A DNA stretch of 64,000 nucleotides from CAJXSN01 sp947492235 (GCF_042492175.1 NZ_CP170453.1:372001-436000), one strand, 5' to 3'; counted from the stretch's first letter, positions 52,825-62,295 are shown. The notes: generated by a model from the letters alone, not told the origin. A program made the numbers and translations.

Positions 52825-53256
52825 TCAGCTCTGCTTCGCGGCAGATGGTGCGTCCGGGGCTTCCGGCGTCTTTGCGCCATCGGTCGCCGGTTCTTCCTTC
52901 AGCTTCACCTGCGCTTCCCGCGCTTCGGCGGCCGACATGGCACCGGGCTGCTCGTTCAACGGGACCATCTCCTGATCGGCATGTTGGTCTTCGGAATGCT
53001 GGTCGTCAGGATACTGGTCATCGGGATACTGGGCCATGATCTTGGCGTTCTGCTCGCGCCATTTCTTGTCCAGATCTTCCATCTCCGCCTCGCGCACCAT
53101 GGCGTCTATCCCGGTGCGGAAATGGGCGGTGGTGCGGCGGAACTTGCCAATCCAGCGGCCCGCTGTGCGCATCGCCAGAGGCAGATCCTTCGGCCCGATC
53201 ACCAACACGGCAACGATGGCGATCACCAACAGCTCGGTCGCGCCGATATCGAACAT
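52825..53256 (-). CDS. tatB: Sec-independent protein translocase subunit TatB
   Basis: 143 residues: N-terminal membrane helix MFDIGATELLVIAIVAVLVI, the GP hinge and amphipathic helix (GPKDLPLAMRTAGRWIGKFR), then a charged soluble tail. The tail includes repeated YPDDQ-like units encoded by a tandem repeat. Partner of TatC in the receptor complex. Confidence 0.95.
   Translation of the reverse strand: MFDIGATELLVIAIVAVLVIGPKDLPLAMRTAGRWIGKFRRTTAHFRTGIDAMVREAEMEDLDKKWREQNAKIMAQYPDDQYPDDQHSEDQHADQEMVPLNEQPGAMSAAEAREAQVKLKEEPATDGAKTPEAPDAPSAAKQS
52971..53030. repeat. Degenerate 15-base tandem repeats in tatB
   Basis: Plus-strand units GGTCTTCGGAATGCT (52986-53000), GGTCGTCAGGATACT (53001-53015) and GGTCATCGGGATACT (53016-53030), with a more diverged copy at 52971-52985. 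They encode YPDDQ, YPDDQ, HSEDQ and HADQE on the minus strand. The unit is a multiple of three, so copy changes would keep the frame. Confidence 0.85.
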
Positions 53257-53279
53257 GGGATCAGCCTTTCAGGCGCGCC

Positions 53280-53522
53280 TCAGGCGTTCTTGTCGGCAGG
53301 CTCGGCCGGTTTGGTTTCGTTGACCGCAGGAGTATCGACGCCGGGCCCGGTGATGCGGGCGGAAGTGTCGTCTGCCGGCTTCTCGTCGTCATTCAGCCCC
53401 TTTTTAAAGCTGCTCACGCCCTTGCCGAAATCGCCCATCATTTCGGAAATACGTCCGCGCCCGAACAGGACGAGGATCACGATTGCCACGATAACGATTT
53501 GCCAGATGCCGATTTGTCCCAT
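53280..53522 (-). CDS. tatA: Sec-independent protein translocase subunit TatA
   Basis: 80 residues: short N-terminal helix (IGIWQIVIVAIVILVLFG), the FGRGRISEMMGDFGKGVSSFKKG amphipathic helix (seen in part), and a charged tail. It forms the Tat pore. Order tatA-tatB-tatC on the minus strand after scpB is the usual alphaproteobacterial arrangement. Confidence 0.94.
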   Translation of the reverse strand: MGQIGIWQIVIVAIVILVLFGRGRISEMMGDFGKGVSSFKKGLNDDEKPADDTSARITGPGVDTPAVNETKPAEPADKNA

Positions 53523-53603
53523 GGGACGTCTCCAAATAAGATTGCGGAAGTAACATAGGCGCTCCGCCGCTCTTGCGCCAGTCTCGCAAGTGGCAGACGC
53601 GTA

Positions 53604-54254
53604 TCAGAGCGCGTCGTCCGCCTGCTCGTCATTCGGCGCGAGTTCGCCCGATGTTACAGAATCGGATGCCGCATCCGGATCGTCCGCTTCGCCTGTCAGC
53701 GCGTCATAGGCATCATCCACCGGATCGAGCAGGCCCGAAGCGCGCAGCTCATCGATCCCCGGCAGATCGCGGCGACTGGCCAGCCCGAAATGCGCAAGAA
53801 AATCGGGCGTGGTCGCATAGATCACCGGGCGCCCCGGCACTTCGCGCCGTCCGGCAGCGCGCACCCAGCCTGCCTCCATCAGCACATCGAGCGTGCCCTT
53901 CGCTGTCTGCACCCCGCGTATCGCCTCGATTTCGGCCCGGCTGACAGGTTCATGATAGGCGATAATGGCCAGCACTTCGGTGCCAGCACGGCTCAGGCGG
54001 CGGACCTGTTCCTGCTCACGCCGGAGAATATGCGCTAGATCGGGGGCCGTCTGGAAATGCCAGCGTCCCGCCCGCTCCACCAGCGATATGCCGCGTTTTT
54101 CGTAATGGCCGGTCAGGGCGCGCAAGCCTTCGCGCACATCGCCAGCCGCCGCTCCGCCCAGATGCACCGCCAATGCATCCACAGTCATCGGCTCCTCGCT
54201 GGCAAACAGCGTTGCTTCGATAGCGCGGTGGAGCTCGTCGGGGGTCTCGCTCAT
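53604..54254 (-). CDS. scpB: Segregation and condensation protein ScpB
   Basis: 216 residues with two winged-helix domains: LHRAIEATLFASEEPMTVD at the start and the second with LSRAGTEVLAIIAYHEPVSRAEIEAIRG (in parts). It is a partner of the SMC-ScpA complex for chromosome segregation. The ATG at 54254 overlaps the scpA stop (ATGA). C-terminal 50 residues are acidic and probably disordered. Confidence 0.94.
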   Translation of the reverse strand: MSETPDELHRAIEATLFASEEPMTVDALAVHLGGAAAGDVREGLRALTGHYEKRGISLVERAGRWHFQTAPDLAHILRREQEQVRRLSRAGTEVLAIIAYHEPVSRAEIEAIRGVQTAKGTLDVLMEAGWVRAAGRREVPGRPVIYATTPDFLAHFGLASRRDLPGIDELRASGLLDPVDDAYDALTGEADDPDAASDSVTSGELAPNDEQADDAL

Positions 54255-55063
54255 GCCCTGATCCGCCTGAGCCTCAAGGGCCCGAAAATCTCTTCCTGCG
54301 CCATTTCTGCCTTGCCCAGCCGCGCCAGCTCCAGCGCTGCGACAAAGCTGGATGCCATCGCGGAGCGGCGCAGCTGCGGTTCGGCATGCGGGGGCAGGAA
54401 GTCTTCCAGCGCAATCCAGTCGAGCGTGACGCCCAGCATGGCGGACACGCGGTCCAACGCGCTGTCGAGCGTCATCACCGGGCGATCCCGCACCATATGG
54501 ACGGCCGGCGCAGTGCGTGCCTTCACCTGCCCATAGGCCTGCACCACATCGAACCATTCGCATTTCCACTGCGTTTTGCGGTCGATCCGCAGTCCCTCCG
54601 GCGACGGGCGCACGAACACATCGCGGCCCAGCCTGTCCCGCGCCATCAGCCGCGCCGCCGCTTCGCGCATCGCGCCCAGCCGCTGAAGCCGCAATTGAAG
54701 CCGCAGAGCGAGCTCTTCGGGGCTTGGGTCTTCCTGCTCTTCCTTCGGCAGGAGCATGGCGGATTTGAGATAGGCAAGCCACGCCGCCATCACGAGATAA
54801 TCCGCCGCCAACTCCAGCTTCAGTTCTTTCGCCCGGTCCAAAAAGCCGAGATATTGATCGACCAGCGCGAGGATGGAAATCTGCCGCAGATCGACCTTTT
54901 GCCGCCGCGCCAGATCGAGCAGCAGATCGAGCGGCCCTTCCCACCCGTCGAGCGCCAGATAGAGCGCGCCTTCATCCGTGGTGCCGGGCGCGGCAATGCC
55001 CTGCCAATCATCGCCAGCCTTCGCGGTATCGGGCTGGCCGAGGATCAGAGCGTCTTCGCTCAT
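54251..55063 (-). CDS. scpA: Segregation and condensation protein ScpA
   Basis: 270 residues, the kleisin subunit bridging SMC heads. The N-terminal SMC-binding helix region is LDGWEGPLDLLLDLARRQKVDL, with ISILALVDQYLGFLDRAKEL and AADYLVMAAWLAYLKSAMLLP following; the C-terminal winged helix includes FVAALELARLGKAEMAQEEIFG. ATG overlaps the nagZ stop (ATGA). Confidence 0.95.
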   Translation of the reverse strand: MSEDALILGQPDTAKAGDDWQGIAAPGTTDEGALYLALDGWEGPLDLLLDLARRQKVDLRQISILALVDQYLGFLDRAKELKLELAADYLVMAAWLAYLKSAMLLPKEEQEDPSPEELALRLQLRLQRLGAMREAAARLMARDRLGRDVFVRPSPEGLRIDRKTQWKCEWFDVVQAYGQVKARTAPAVHMVRDRPVMTLDSALDRVSAMLGVTLDWIALEDFLPPHAEPQLRRSAMASSFVAALELARLGKAEMAQEEIFGPLRLRRIRA

Positions 55064-56082
55064 GCAGCGATCCCGGCAGCGTCCAGCAGGGCATCGCGCT
55101 TGGCCAGTAATTCGTTGCGCTCCGCGTCGGCGTCGGGAGCACCCATCGCTGCGTGCACCCGTTCCAGCCGGGCGAGGCTTTCCCCATCCAGAACCGGACA
55201 GGTTTCCGCAATCGCAACCATATCGTCCATTTTCGCCCAGCAATTGAGCGCGATATCGCACCCTGCCGCCAGCGCGCGCTGCGACCGCTCGGCAATCGAG
55301 CCTTCCAGCGCCTGCATATCGATATCGTCGGTCAGCAGCAGCCCGTCGAACCCGATTGCGCCGCGAATAATATCGCCGATGACCTTGGGCGACTGGGTTG
55401 CCGGATGATCGGGATCCCACGCCTTGAAGACGATATGCGCGCTCATTCCCACCGGCGTATCGGACAGAGCCCGGAACGGCGCGATATCGATCTCCAGTTC
55501 CTCTGGCAAAGCATCAACCACCGGCATTTCATGATGGCTATCGCACGTCGCCCGGCCATGGCCCGGCATATGTTTAAGGCAGCCGATCACGCCGCCGCGC
55601 TGCATCCCGTTCAGCAAGGCCCGGCCCAGAGCCGCGACCTGCTGCGGGTCGCTGCCCAAGGCCCGGTCCCCGATAGCATCATCGGTTTCGGGGCGGCGAA
55701 CATCGAGGGGCGCATGATAATTCACACTGATGCCCACCTCGGCCAATTCCAGCGCCATGGCCTGCGCGTTTACTCGCACCGCTTCGATCGCGCTGGCAGG
55801 CGCAATGTCATACAGGCCTGAGAACACTTCGCCCGAAGGATAGCGGGTCCATTCGGGCGGTTTCATACGCGCAACGCGTCCGCCCTCCTGATCGATCGAG
55901 ATAATCAGCCGGTCTCGCCCGTGGATACTGCGCAAGTCATCGCTCAGCCGCCGCATCTGTTCGCGGCTTTCGCAATTGCGCGCGAAATAGATATAGCCCG
56001 CAGGATCAGCGTCGCGGAAAAAGTCGCGCTCGTCCGCCGTCAGTTCTGGGCCGGAAACTCCGAAGATTGCGGGCGTTTTCAT
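55060..56082 (-). CDS. nagZ: Beta-N-acetylhexosaminidase NagZ
   Basis: 340 residues, glycoside hydrolase family 3, cytoplasmic, removing GlcNAc from recycled anhydromuropeptides. Motifs are GPELTADERDFF, LIISIDQEGGRVARM, the catalytic KHMPGHGRATCDSHHEMP, and the nucleophile aspartate in LLLTDDIDMQAL. Start MKTPAIFG at 56082; the open frame extends upstream without conserved sequence. It follows the SPOR gene by 101 bases. Confidence 0.95.
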   Translation of the reverse strand: MKTPAIFGVSGPELTADERDFFRDADPAGYIYFARNCESREQMRRLSDDLRSIHGRDRLIISIDQEGGRVARMKPPEWTRYPSGEVFSGLYDIAPASAIEAVRVNAQAMALELAEVGISVNYHAPLDVRRPETDDAIGDRALGSDPQQVAALGRALLNGMQRGGVIGCLKHMPGHGRATCDSHHEMPVVDALPEELEIDIAPFRALSDTPVGMSAHIVFKAWDPDHPATQSPKVIGDIIRGAIGFDGLLLTDDIDMQALEGSIAERSQRALAAGCDIALNCWAKMDDMVAIAETCPVLDGESLARLERVHAAMGAPDADAERNELLAKRDALLDAAGIAA

Positions 56083-56183
56083 GACCGCCTGAGTCGCAAG
56101 AAACCCCGCGACCTGCAAGAGGGCGCGGGGTTTCGTGTGTGGATACGCGGCATGCCGGGCACGCTGCGCATTGCTCGGTCAGA

Positions 56184-57047
56184 TTACGGTTTGACCTGAC
56201 AGGCCACCCCGTCGGCTTTCAGCGCCGTGCACAGGCGATTGGCCGCCGCCATGTCGCCCGGAACCGCCTGCAAGCGGAAGACCTTGCCGATATCGGCCTC
56301 GCCTTCGACAATGCGGTAGCGCACGCCGGACAGCGCGCTGGTCTGGCTGCCGAGCTGCCGCCAGCCGGTTTCGGCTGCATCGCGGCTGGAATAGGCCCCC
56401 ACCTGAACGCCCGGACCGCTGGTCGATCCGGTTGCGCCGCCTGTTGCCCCACCGGTTGCTGCGCCTGATCCGGATTCGCCCGAGCCTGCAGCGGCATTGT
56501 CGCGCGCCAGCCGGTCGTTTCCGCTGGGCGCATCGACAGACGGACGGGCAGGCCCATCGGTGTTGCCACCCGAAGTCCCATCAGCGAGACGGCCCTCGCG
56601 GGTTTCGCCCTCGCCAACGGCCGGAGCAACGTCGCCCGTGCCGGGAAATTCCTTGCCCCCTTCATCTTCGGGACGGCGTTTGTAGTCGCCTTCGGGCGCT
56701 TCGATAGTGCTGCCGTCGGCGACCAGTTCCGGATCGGGGCCGCGATTCGAGAAATACCAGATGCCGCCCACCAGCAGCGCCAGCGCCACCAGACCGAGCA
56801 GAACGAATCCGATCAAACGGCCCGTATCAACACTGTCATCGTCGGCATAATCGCTGGATTCCAGCCACGGCAGGGCCTCGTCTTCGTCATCCAGATCGAG
56901 CGAGTGTTCCTCGGCGTCACCGTCTGTGTGATCGCCATTGCCCCACTCGTCATCCTGATCCTGAACCGTTTCGTAGGCGGTGGTGTATTCCTCACCGTCC
57001 CCATTCAGATCATCTGACCCGTTTTTTTCACCCCCGAACATCGTCAC
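56184..57047 (-). CDS. Bitopic SPOR-domain protein
   Basis: 287 residues. An acidic cytoplasmic N-terminus of about 75 residues (Asp/Glu-rich) precedes one membrane helix (about 78-97, IGFVLLGLVALALLVGGIWY). A disordered Gly/Ser/Thr linker follows, then a C-terminal SPOR domain (VQVGAYSSRDAAETGWRQL through ADGVACQVKP). SPOR domains bind septal glycan stripped of peptides, so a division role is likely. GTG start at 57047 overlaps the argS stop (GTGA); the ATG two codons later is an alternative. Confidence 0.88.
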   Translation of the reverse strand: MTMFGGEKNGSDDLNGDGEEYTTAYETVQDQDDEWGNGDHTDGDAEEHSLDLDDEDEALPWLESSDYADDDSVDTGRLIGFVLLGLVALALLVGGIWYFSNRGPDPELVADGSTIEAPEGDYKRRPEDEGGKEFPGTGDVAPAVGEGETREGRLADGTSGGNTDGPARPSVDAPSGNDRLARDNAAAGSGESGSGAATGGATGGATGSTSGPGVQVGAYSSRDAAETGWRQLGSQTSALSGVRYRIVEGEADIGKVFRLQAVPGDMAAANRLCTALKADGVACQVKP

Positions 57048-58813
57048 ATCTCCTCGACCGCCTCGACACCCAACAAGGCGAGGCCATTACGGATAACCTG
57101 CCCGATTGCGGTAACAAGGAAAAGCCTCGCCGACGTCAGTTCATCGTCCTGTGCCACGATGACGCGTTTTGACGCATCCTCGTTGCCGCCGTGCCAGTAG
57201 GTATGAAAGGCCGAAGCGAGGTCATACAGGAAGAACGCAATCCGGTGCGGTTCGCGTGCGGAGGCTGCGGCTTCGACAATGCGCGGGAACTGCGCAGCCT
57301 GCGCGACCAGCGTCCATTCGCCAGAGCCCAGCCGCTCCAGCGCGGCATCGGATGGAGCGATGCCCTCCTCGGCAGCCTTGCGCAGGGTGGAGCGGATGCG
57401 CGCATGGGCATATTGCACATAGAAAACAGGGTTGTCCTTGCTCGCTTCCACGACCTTGGTGAAATCGAACTCCATCTGCGCATCGGCCTTGCGAGTCAGC
57501 ATGGTGAAGCGGACGACGTCCTTGCCCACTTCCTCGACCATTTCGGCGATGGTCACAAAATTGCCCGCGCGTTTGGACATCTTGATGGGCTCGCCGTCGC
57601 GCATCAGGTGGACCATCTGGACCAGCTTCACATCGAAGGGGATCGTCTTGTCCTGCCCCTGGGCCAAAGCGGCAACGGCGGCCTTGATCCGCTTGACCGT
57701 GCCGGCGTGATCCGCACCCCAGATATCGATCAGCGCGTCGGAGCTTTCCGCCTTCTGCATGTGATAGGCGAGGTCGGCCCCGAAATAGGTCCAGCTGCCG
57801 TCGCTCTTGCGAATGGGCCGGTCCTGATCGTCGCCAAATTTGGTCGAGCGGAACAGCGGCAATTCGACTGCTTCCCAATCTTCCAGCGTCTTGCCCTTGG
57901 GCGGCTCGAGCACGCCATCATACACCAGATCATGCTGACGCAGCCAAGCCTCGGCTTCTTCCGGCTTTCCGGCGGCCTGCAATGCGGCTTCCGAAGCGAA
58001 GACATCGTGTTCGATGCCCATCAGGGAGAGATCGGACCGGATAAGGTCCATCATCCGCTCGACAGCAAAAGCCTTGAACAGGTCCAGCCATTCGCTCTCC
58101 GGCTCGTCCCTGAAACGCGCGCCAAATTCGGCCTTGGCCGCTTCCCCGACGGGTTTCAGATAGTCGCCGGGATACAGGCCTTCGGGAATGTCGCCGACTT
58201 CATCGCCCAGCGCTTCACGGTAGCGGATATGCACCGACCGGGCGAGCGTATCGACCTGGCTGCCCGCGTCATTGACGTAATATTCGCGCGTCACCTCGTG
58301 CCCGGCAAAGGCGAGCAGAGTGCCCAGTGCATCGCCCACCACAGCGCCGCGCGCATGGCCCATATGCATCGGGCCGGTCGGGTTGGCAGAGACATATTCG
58401 ACATTGACCGACTGGCCCGCGCCCATGGCGGAACGGCCATAATCGCTGCCCAGCGCGGCAATCGCCTGCAATTCACGCCGCCACGCCGTGTCCGCCAGCC
58501 GCAGATTGATGAAGCCGGGACCGGCAATCGACGCCTCGATAATATCGGGATCGCGTCCCAGATGCTCGACGATCTTCTCGGCCAGCGCGCGCGGATTGGT
58601 CTTCGCCTGCTTGGCCAGAACCATGGCGGCATTGGTCGCCAGATCGCCGTGCGAGGGATCGCGCGGCGGCTCCACCGTCACATTGCTGCGCGGGGTTTCG
58701 GGCGGCAGAGCGCCTTCCATCTCCAGCGCCGACAGGACGGCATTGATCTTCGCGACAAAAGCCGCGTGCAAGGTTTTCATATTGGTATCGGTATCAGGTG
58801 CATTATCGGACAT
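57044..58813 (-). CDS. argS: Arginyl-tRNA synthetase
   Basis: 589 residues. HIGH-type motif HMGHARG near residue 149, KMSK motif in PIKMSKRAGNFVT near 405-417, and the N-terminal Arg-RS domain with VEPPRDPSHGDLATNAAM. The DALR anticodon-binding C-terminal domain ends LALLGVEAVEEM. First gene of an eight-gene minus-strand run with the SPOR protein, nagZ, scpA, scpB and tatABC. Confidence 0.96.
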   Translation of the reverse strand: MSDNAPDTDTNMKTLHAAFVAKINAVLSALEMEGALPPETPRSNVTVEPPRDPSHGDLATNAAMVLAKQAKTNPRALAEKIVEHLGRDPDIIEASIAGPGFINLRLADTAWRRELQAIAALGSDYGRSAMGAGQSVNVEYVSANPTGPMHMGHARGAVVGDALGTLLAFAGHEVTREYYVNDAGSQVDTLARSVHIRYREALGDEVGDIPEGLYPGDYLKPVGEAAKAEFGARFRDEPESEWLDLFKAFAVERMMDLIRSDLSLMGIEHDVFASEAALQAAGKPEEAEAWLRQHDLVYDGVLEPPKGKTLEDWEAVELPLFRSTKFGDDQDRPIRKSDGSWTYFGADLAYHMQKAESSDALIDIWGADHAGTVKRIKAAVAALAQGQDKTIPFDVKLVQMVHLMRDGEPIKMSKRAGNFVTIAEMVEEVGKDVVRFTMLTRKADAQMEFDFTKVVEASKDNPVFYVQYAHARIRSTLRKAAEEGIAPSDAALERLGSGEWTLVAQAAQFPRIVEAAASAREPHRIAFFLYDLASAFHTYWHGGNEDASKRVIVAQDDELTSARLFLVTAIGQVIRNGLALLGVEAVEEM

Positions 58814-58900
58814 GGCCGCGCGCCTAGCCTATCCGTGCGCTCGCGCAAAGCCGCTCTGGCTATCTCGTGACCGGCCCGTTGCCGGGCCCCTACCAGCCAA

Positions 58901-59551
58901 TTACCGTGTTGCGTTATAACCCAGCTGTGCTTCGGTCAGCTGGAAGCCGACCAGCAATTCGAACGTGGCCCGGCTGACAGCGGCCTGCACTGCCGGATCG
59001 GAAAGCGGATCGATTGCCGCATCGGGGTCCCCCGGCTTGCGCTTGCGGGTGATCCGTTCGCGAATGTCTTCAGGCAAAGTTGCCGAGGCGCGGTCGATAT
59101 AGGCCGCCGCCTGCGCCGTCGCACTGGCACGTTCCTGACCGTCGGCAAAAGACAGGGTGACGGTGCCGACCCGCTTGCTGACCACCGATGTGCCGCCACG
59201 CAGCACGGTGGAGAAATAGGGCAGCTGAACCGTGCGCGCGCCGCGCACATCGCTGCGGCGAGCGTTCACGCTGAAATTGGCGACAGAGTAAATCCGCGCG
59301 CCATCTTCCGCGCAGGTGCTTTCAACATCGGTGATCGCCGCGGTCAGATCGACATCGCTGGCCAGCCGCGATCCGGCCGAACGGAAGGTGGTGATATCGC
59401 CGGTGTAATCGGGCACGCCCACTGCCGGGCAAGCCGTGCGAACGGCAGTGACACCCACGCCTTCGCTTAAAACAAGGTCGCCCTCGCGGCTGCACCCGGC
59501 AAGCGCGAAAGCGGCGGTGGCGGCCAAAAACAGACTGCGGCGTGAAATCAT
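58901..59551 (-). CDS. Putative lipoprotein, function unknown
   Basis: 216 residues. A signal peptide (MISRRSLFLAATAAFALAGC) ends in the lipobox LAGC. It begins with Arg-Arg-Ser-Leu-Phe, weakly resembling a twin-arginine signal. The mature domain has paired cysteines (TACPAVG and STCAEDG) and a region of alternating hydrophobics around VRGARTVQLPYFSTVLRGG, with a conserved-looking ERITRKRKPGDPDAAIDPLSD segment near the C-terminus. No family recognised. Downstream of argS by position but transcribed divergently from ispH. Confidence 0.7.
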   Translation of the reverse strand: MISRRSLFLAATAAFALAGCSREGDLVLSEGVGVTAVRTACPAVGVPDYTGDITTFRSAGSRLASDVDLTAAITDVESTCAEDGARIYSVANFSVNARRSDVRGARTVQLPYFSTVLRGGTSVVSKRVGTVTLSFADGQERASATAQAAAYIDRASATLPEDIRERITRKRKPGDPDAAIDPLSDPAVQAAVSRATFELLVGFQLTEAQLGYNATR

Positions 59552-59652
59552 GGCGTATCGGGCCCTTGTAAAGCCGGAACAGAAACCGGCACTGGCAAAT
59601 TCGAATGGCGAGGCTCTAGCGGCCACTCGGCGAAAGCGCTAGAGGCAGAGGC

Positions 59653-60642
59653 ATGAACGCCTCATTGCAAATGCAGAAATCCGAAGGCCCCGTGGGCACT
59701 GCGGAAAAACCCGCGCTGGTCCTGCTGATCGCCGCTCCGCGCGGCTTTTGTGCCGGGGTAGACCGGGCGATCGAGATCGTGGAACGCGCGCTCGAAAAAT
59801 ACGGCAAGCCGGTCTATGTCCGCCACGAAATCGTGCACAACCGCTACGTGGTGGAGGGGCTGAAAGCCAAAGGCGCGATTTTTGTCGAGGAACTGGACGA
59901 AGTGCCCGACAACCGCCCGGTGGTATTCAGCGCCCATGGTGTTCCCAAATCCGTACCTGCCGAGGCAGAGCGCCGCGAATTGCTGTATGTCGATGCCACC
60001 TGCCCGCTGGTCAGCAAAGTCCACCGCCAGGCCGAACGCCAGATCGAGAAAGGCCAGCACATCATCTTTGTTGGCCATGCCGGCCATCCCGAGGTGATCG
60101 GCACAATGGGCCAGGTCGAAGAAGGGCAGATGACGCTGGTCGAAACCGTCGAGGATGTCGCCACCCTGCAATTCGAACAGGACACGCCGCTGTCCTTCCT
60201 GACCCAGACCACCCTCTCGGTCGATGATACGGCAGACATCATCAATGCCTTGAAAGACCGTTTCCCGTGGATCGTTGGGCCGAAGGCGGAGGATATCTGC
60301 TATGCCACGTCCAACCGTCAGGCCTCGGTCAAGGAAATCGCGCCGGGCAGCGATCTGGTGCTGGTCATTGGCGCACCCAACAGTTCCAATTCCGTTCGTC
60401 TGGTAGAGGTCGCACAGCGCTGCGGCACAGAGGCCCGGCTAGTGCAGCGTGCCGAAGATATTGACCCGGCATGGCTCGACGGCGTGGGCACTCTGGGCCT
60501 GACCGCGGGCGCGTCGGCACCGGAAACTCTGGTCCGCGAGGTGGTCGATAAGATTTCCGAATGGCGCACGGTCGAGGAGCACACTCTGGTCGCAGCCGAA
60601 GAGAAAATGGTCTTCAAACTGCCCCGCCAACTGACCGAATAA
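59653..60642 (+). CDS. ispH: 4-hydroxy-3-methylbut-2-enyl diphosphate reductase
   Basis: 329 residues, last enzyme of the MEP isoprenoid pathway. The three iron-sulfur cysteines are visible as C33 in PRGFCAGVDRAI, C117 region in VDATCPLVSKVH, and the C-terminal DICYATSNRQ. It is preceded by a variable 22-residue N-terminal extension. It heads the plus-strand trio ispH-thrB-rnhA, an arrangement common in Sphingomonadales. Confidence 0.96.
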   Translation: MNASLQMQKSEGPVGTAEKPALVLLIAAPRGFCAGVDRAIEIVERALEKYGKPVYVRHEIVHNRYVVEGLKAKGAIFVEELDEVPDNRPVVFSAHGVPKSVPAEAERRELLYVDATCPLVSKVHRQAERQIEKGQHIIFVGHAGHPEVIGTMGQVEEGQMTLVETVEDVATLQFEQDTPLSFLTQTTLSVDDTADIINALKDRFPWIVGPKAEDICYATSNRQASVKEIAPGSDLVLVIGAPNSSNSVRLVEVAQRCGTEARLVQRAEDIDPAWLDGVGTLGLTAGASAPETLVREVVDKISEWRTVEEHTLVAAEEKMVFKLPRQLTE

Positions 60643-60655
60643 AGCGCGGACAAGC

Positions 60656-61627
60656 GTGGCAGTTTACACCCATCTCTCGGCCGAGCGCATGGCCGGATTG
60701 ATCGCGCAATACGACGTTGGAGAACTGGTTTCTGCCAAGGGCATTGCCGAGGGCGTTTCCAACAGCAATTGGCTGGTCGAGACCACCGGCAGCGATGACA
60801 CCGGCTCACGGTTCATTCTAACCATGTATGAGCGGCACATCACGCTGGAAGATTTGCCGTTCTTCCTCGATCTGCTCGATCATCTGGCGGCTAAGGGTTG
60901 CCCTGTGCCGCGCACGATCCATGATCGAAACGGCGATGCCTACCGCATGGTCGATGGTAAAGCCGTCGCCCTGATCGAATTTCTCCCCGGCCTTTCGGTC
61001 GATCGCCCCACTCCTGCGCAAGCGCATTCGGCGGGCGAGGCATTGGCGGGCATGCATCGCGCCTCGCTGGATTTTGGCGGCCGCCGCAGCAATGATCTGG
61101 GGCCCGCCGGCGTCGCTGCGTTGTTCGAAAAATGCGAAGGCCGGCTGGGCGAAATCGACCCTGAACTGACGGAAACCGTCGCACGCCATATGCCCGCCAT
61201 TCGGGCAAGCTGGCCCGGTGATCTGCCCAAAGCCATCGCCCACACCGATCTGTTTCCCGACAATGTTCTGGTCGAAGGCGACCGTGTGAATGCAATGATC
61301 GATTTCTATTTCGCAGCGCACGAAACCATGGCCTACGATCTGGCGGTCACGCATCTGGCTTGGTCCTTCGAGCCCGGCACCGGCGATTTTCGCCGCGATG
61401 TCGGCGCAGCCCTGATCACGGGGTATGAGGGGGTTCGCCCCCTATCGGACGAAGAGAGGGCCAGCCTCCCGCTGCTGGCGAAGGCAGCGGCAATGCGGTT
61501 CATTGCGACACGCAGCTATGACTGGCTGTTTACACCCGACGACGCACTGGTAACCCGCAAGGACCCGATGGAATTCGTCCAGCGGCTGAATTTCTACGAT
61601 GAGGCGGGACACACCGCCTTTGCGTGA
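60656..61627 (+). CDS. thrB: Homoserine kinase
   Basis: 323 residues, GTG start. It is the aminoglycoside-phosphotransferase-like ThrB type found in alphaproteobacteria: GVSNSNWLVETTGS near the start, AIAHTDLFPDNVLVEGDRV with the catalytic Asp, and AMIDFYFAAHETMAYDLAVT. Phosphorylates homoserine in threonine synthesis. Gap to ispH is 13 bases and to rnhA 27, so likely one operon. Confidence 0.93.
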   Translation: MAVYTHLSAERMAGLIAQYDVGELVSAKGIAEGVSNSNWLVETTGSDDTGSRFILTMYERHITLEDLPFFLDLLDHLAAKGCPVPRTIHDRNGDAYRMVDGKAVALIEFLPGLSVDRPTPAQAHSAGEALAGMHRASLDFGGRRSNDLGPAGVAALFEKCEGRLGEIDPELTETVARHMPAIRASWPGDLPKAIAHTDLFPDNVLVEGDRVNAMIDFYFAAHETMAYDLAVTHLAWSFEPGTGDFRRDVGAALITGYEGVRPLSDEERASLPLLAKAAAMRFIATRSYDWLFTPDDALVTRKDPMEFVQRLNFYDEAGHTAFA

Positions 61628-61654
61628 TCGCAAGGCAGTGGCACACTTAAACTG

Positions 61655-62095
61655 ATGAAACAGGTCGAAATCTTTACCGACGGTGCCTGCAAGGGCAACC
61701 CCGGCCCCGGCGGCTGGGGGGTTCTGCTGCGCATGGGCAAGCACGAAAAAGAGCTGAGCGGCGGCGAAGCGGATACGACCAACAACCGGATGGAGCTGAC
61801 GGCGGCCATTCGCGGGCTCGAAGCGCTGATCGAACCGTGCGAAGTGACCCTGCATTCCGACAGCAAATACGTGCTCGACGGGATCACCAAGTGGGTCCAC
61901 GGCTGGAAGAAACGCGGCTGGGTCAATGCCAGCAAGAAGCCGGTGCGCAATGCCGATCTATGGCATGAACTGATCGAGGCATCGGCGCGCCATCGGATGG
62001 AATGGCGCTGGGTGAAGGGGCATGCGGGGCACCCCGAAAACGAACGGGCCGACCGCCTCGCAAGCGACGCGGCCGACCAGATCGCGGCTGAGTAA
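61655..62095 (+). CDS. rnhA: Ribonuclease HI
   Basis: 146 residues. Active-site residues D9, E47 and D69 (IFTDGACKGNPGPGG; NNRMELTAAI; HSDSKYV) and D133 (ENERADRLA) are complete, with the basic handle KWVHGWKKRGWV. It degrades RNA in RNA-DNA hybrids such as Okazaki primers. Standard length. Confidence 0.97.
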   Translation: MKQVEIFTDGACKGNPGPGGWGVLLRMGKHEKELSGGEADTTNNRMELTAAIRGLEALIEPCEVTLHSDSKYVLDGITKWVHGWKKRGWVNASKKPVRNADLWHELIEASARHRMEWRWVKGHAGHPENERADRLASDAADQIAAE

Positions 62096-62118
62096 TCAGC
62101 CCTTAGAGCTCAAAGCCC

Positions 62119-62295
62119 TCAGGAATTGTCGACGGTCTCCGCGCCGGGGCCGTTCTTCTGGATCGAAGCGATGGCGTTCTTCGCGCTTTCCTTGCTGGAA
62201 TAGCCCTGCGTGGAGAACATCACTTCGCTGTTGTAGCTGAAGCGGACGCGAAACTCGCCGGCCTTGTCTTTGTAAATCTCGAAATGATGAGCCAT
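62119..62295 (-). CDS. YegP-like (DUF1508) small protein
   Basis: 58 residues read on the minus strand from ATG 62293-62295: begins MAHHFEIYKDKAGEFRVRFS, then a turn with NSEVMFSTQGYSSKESAKNA, then IASIQKNGPGAETVDNS. This matches the single-unit YegP/DUF1508 fold (an F-R-W/F-R strand, then GY-S/K-x-x-A-x-x-A-I). Function unknown; usually cytoplasmic. It ends 23 bases past the rnhA stop, tail to tail. Confidence 0.85.
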   Translation of the reverse strand: MAHHFEIYKDKAGEFRVRFSYNSEVMFSTQGYSSKESAKNAIASIQKNGPGAETVDNS

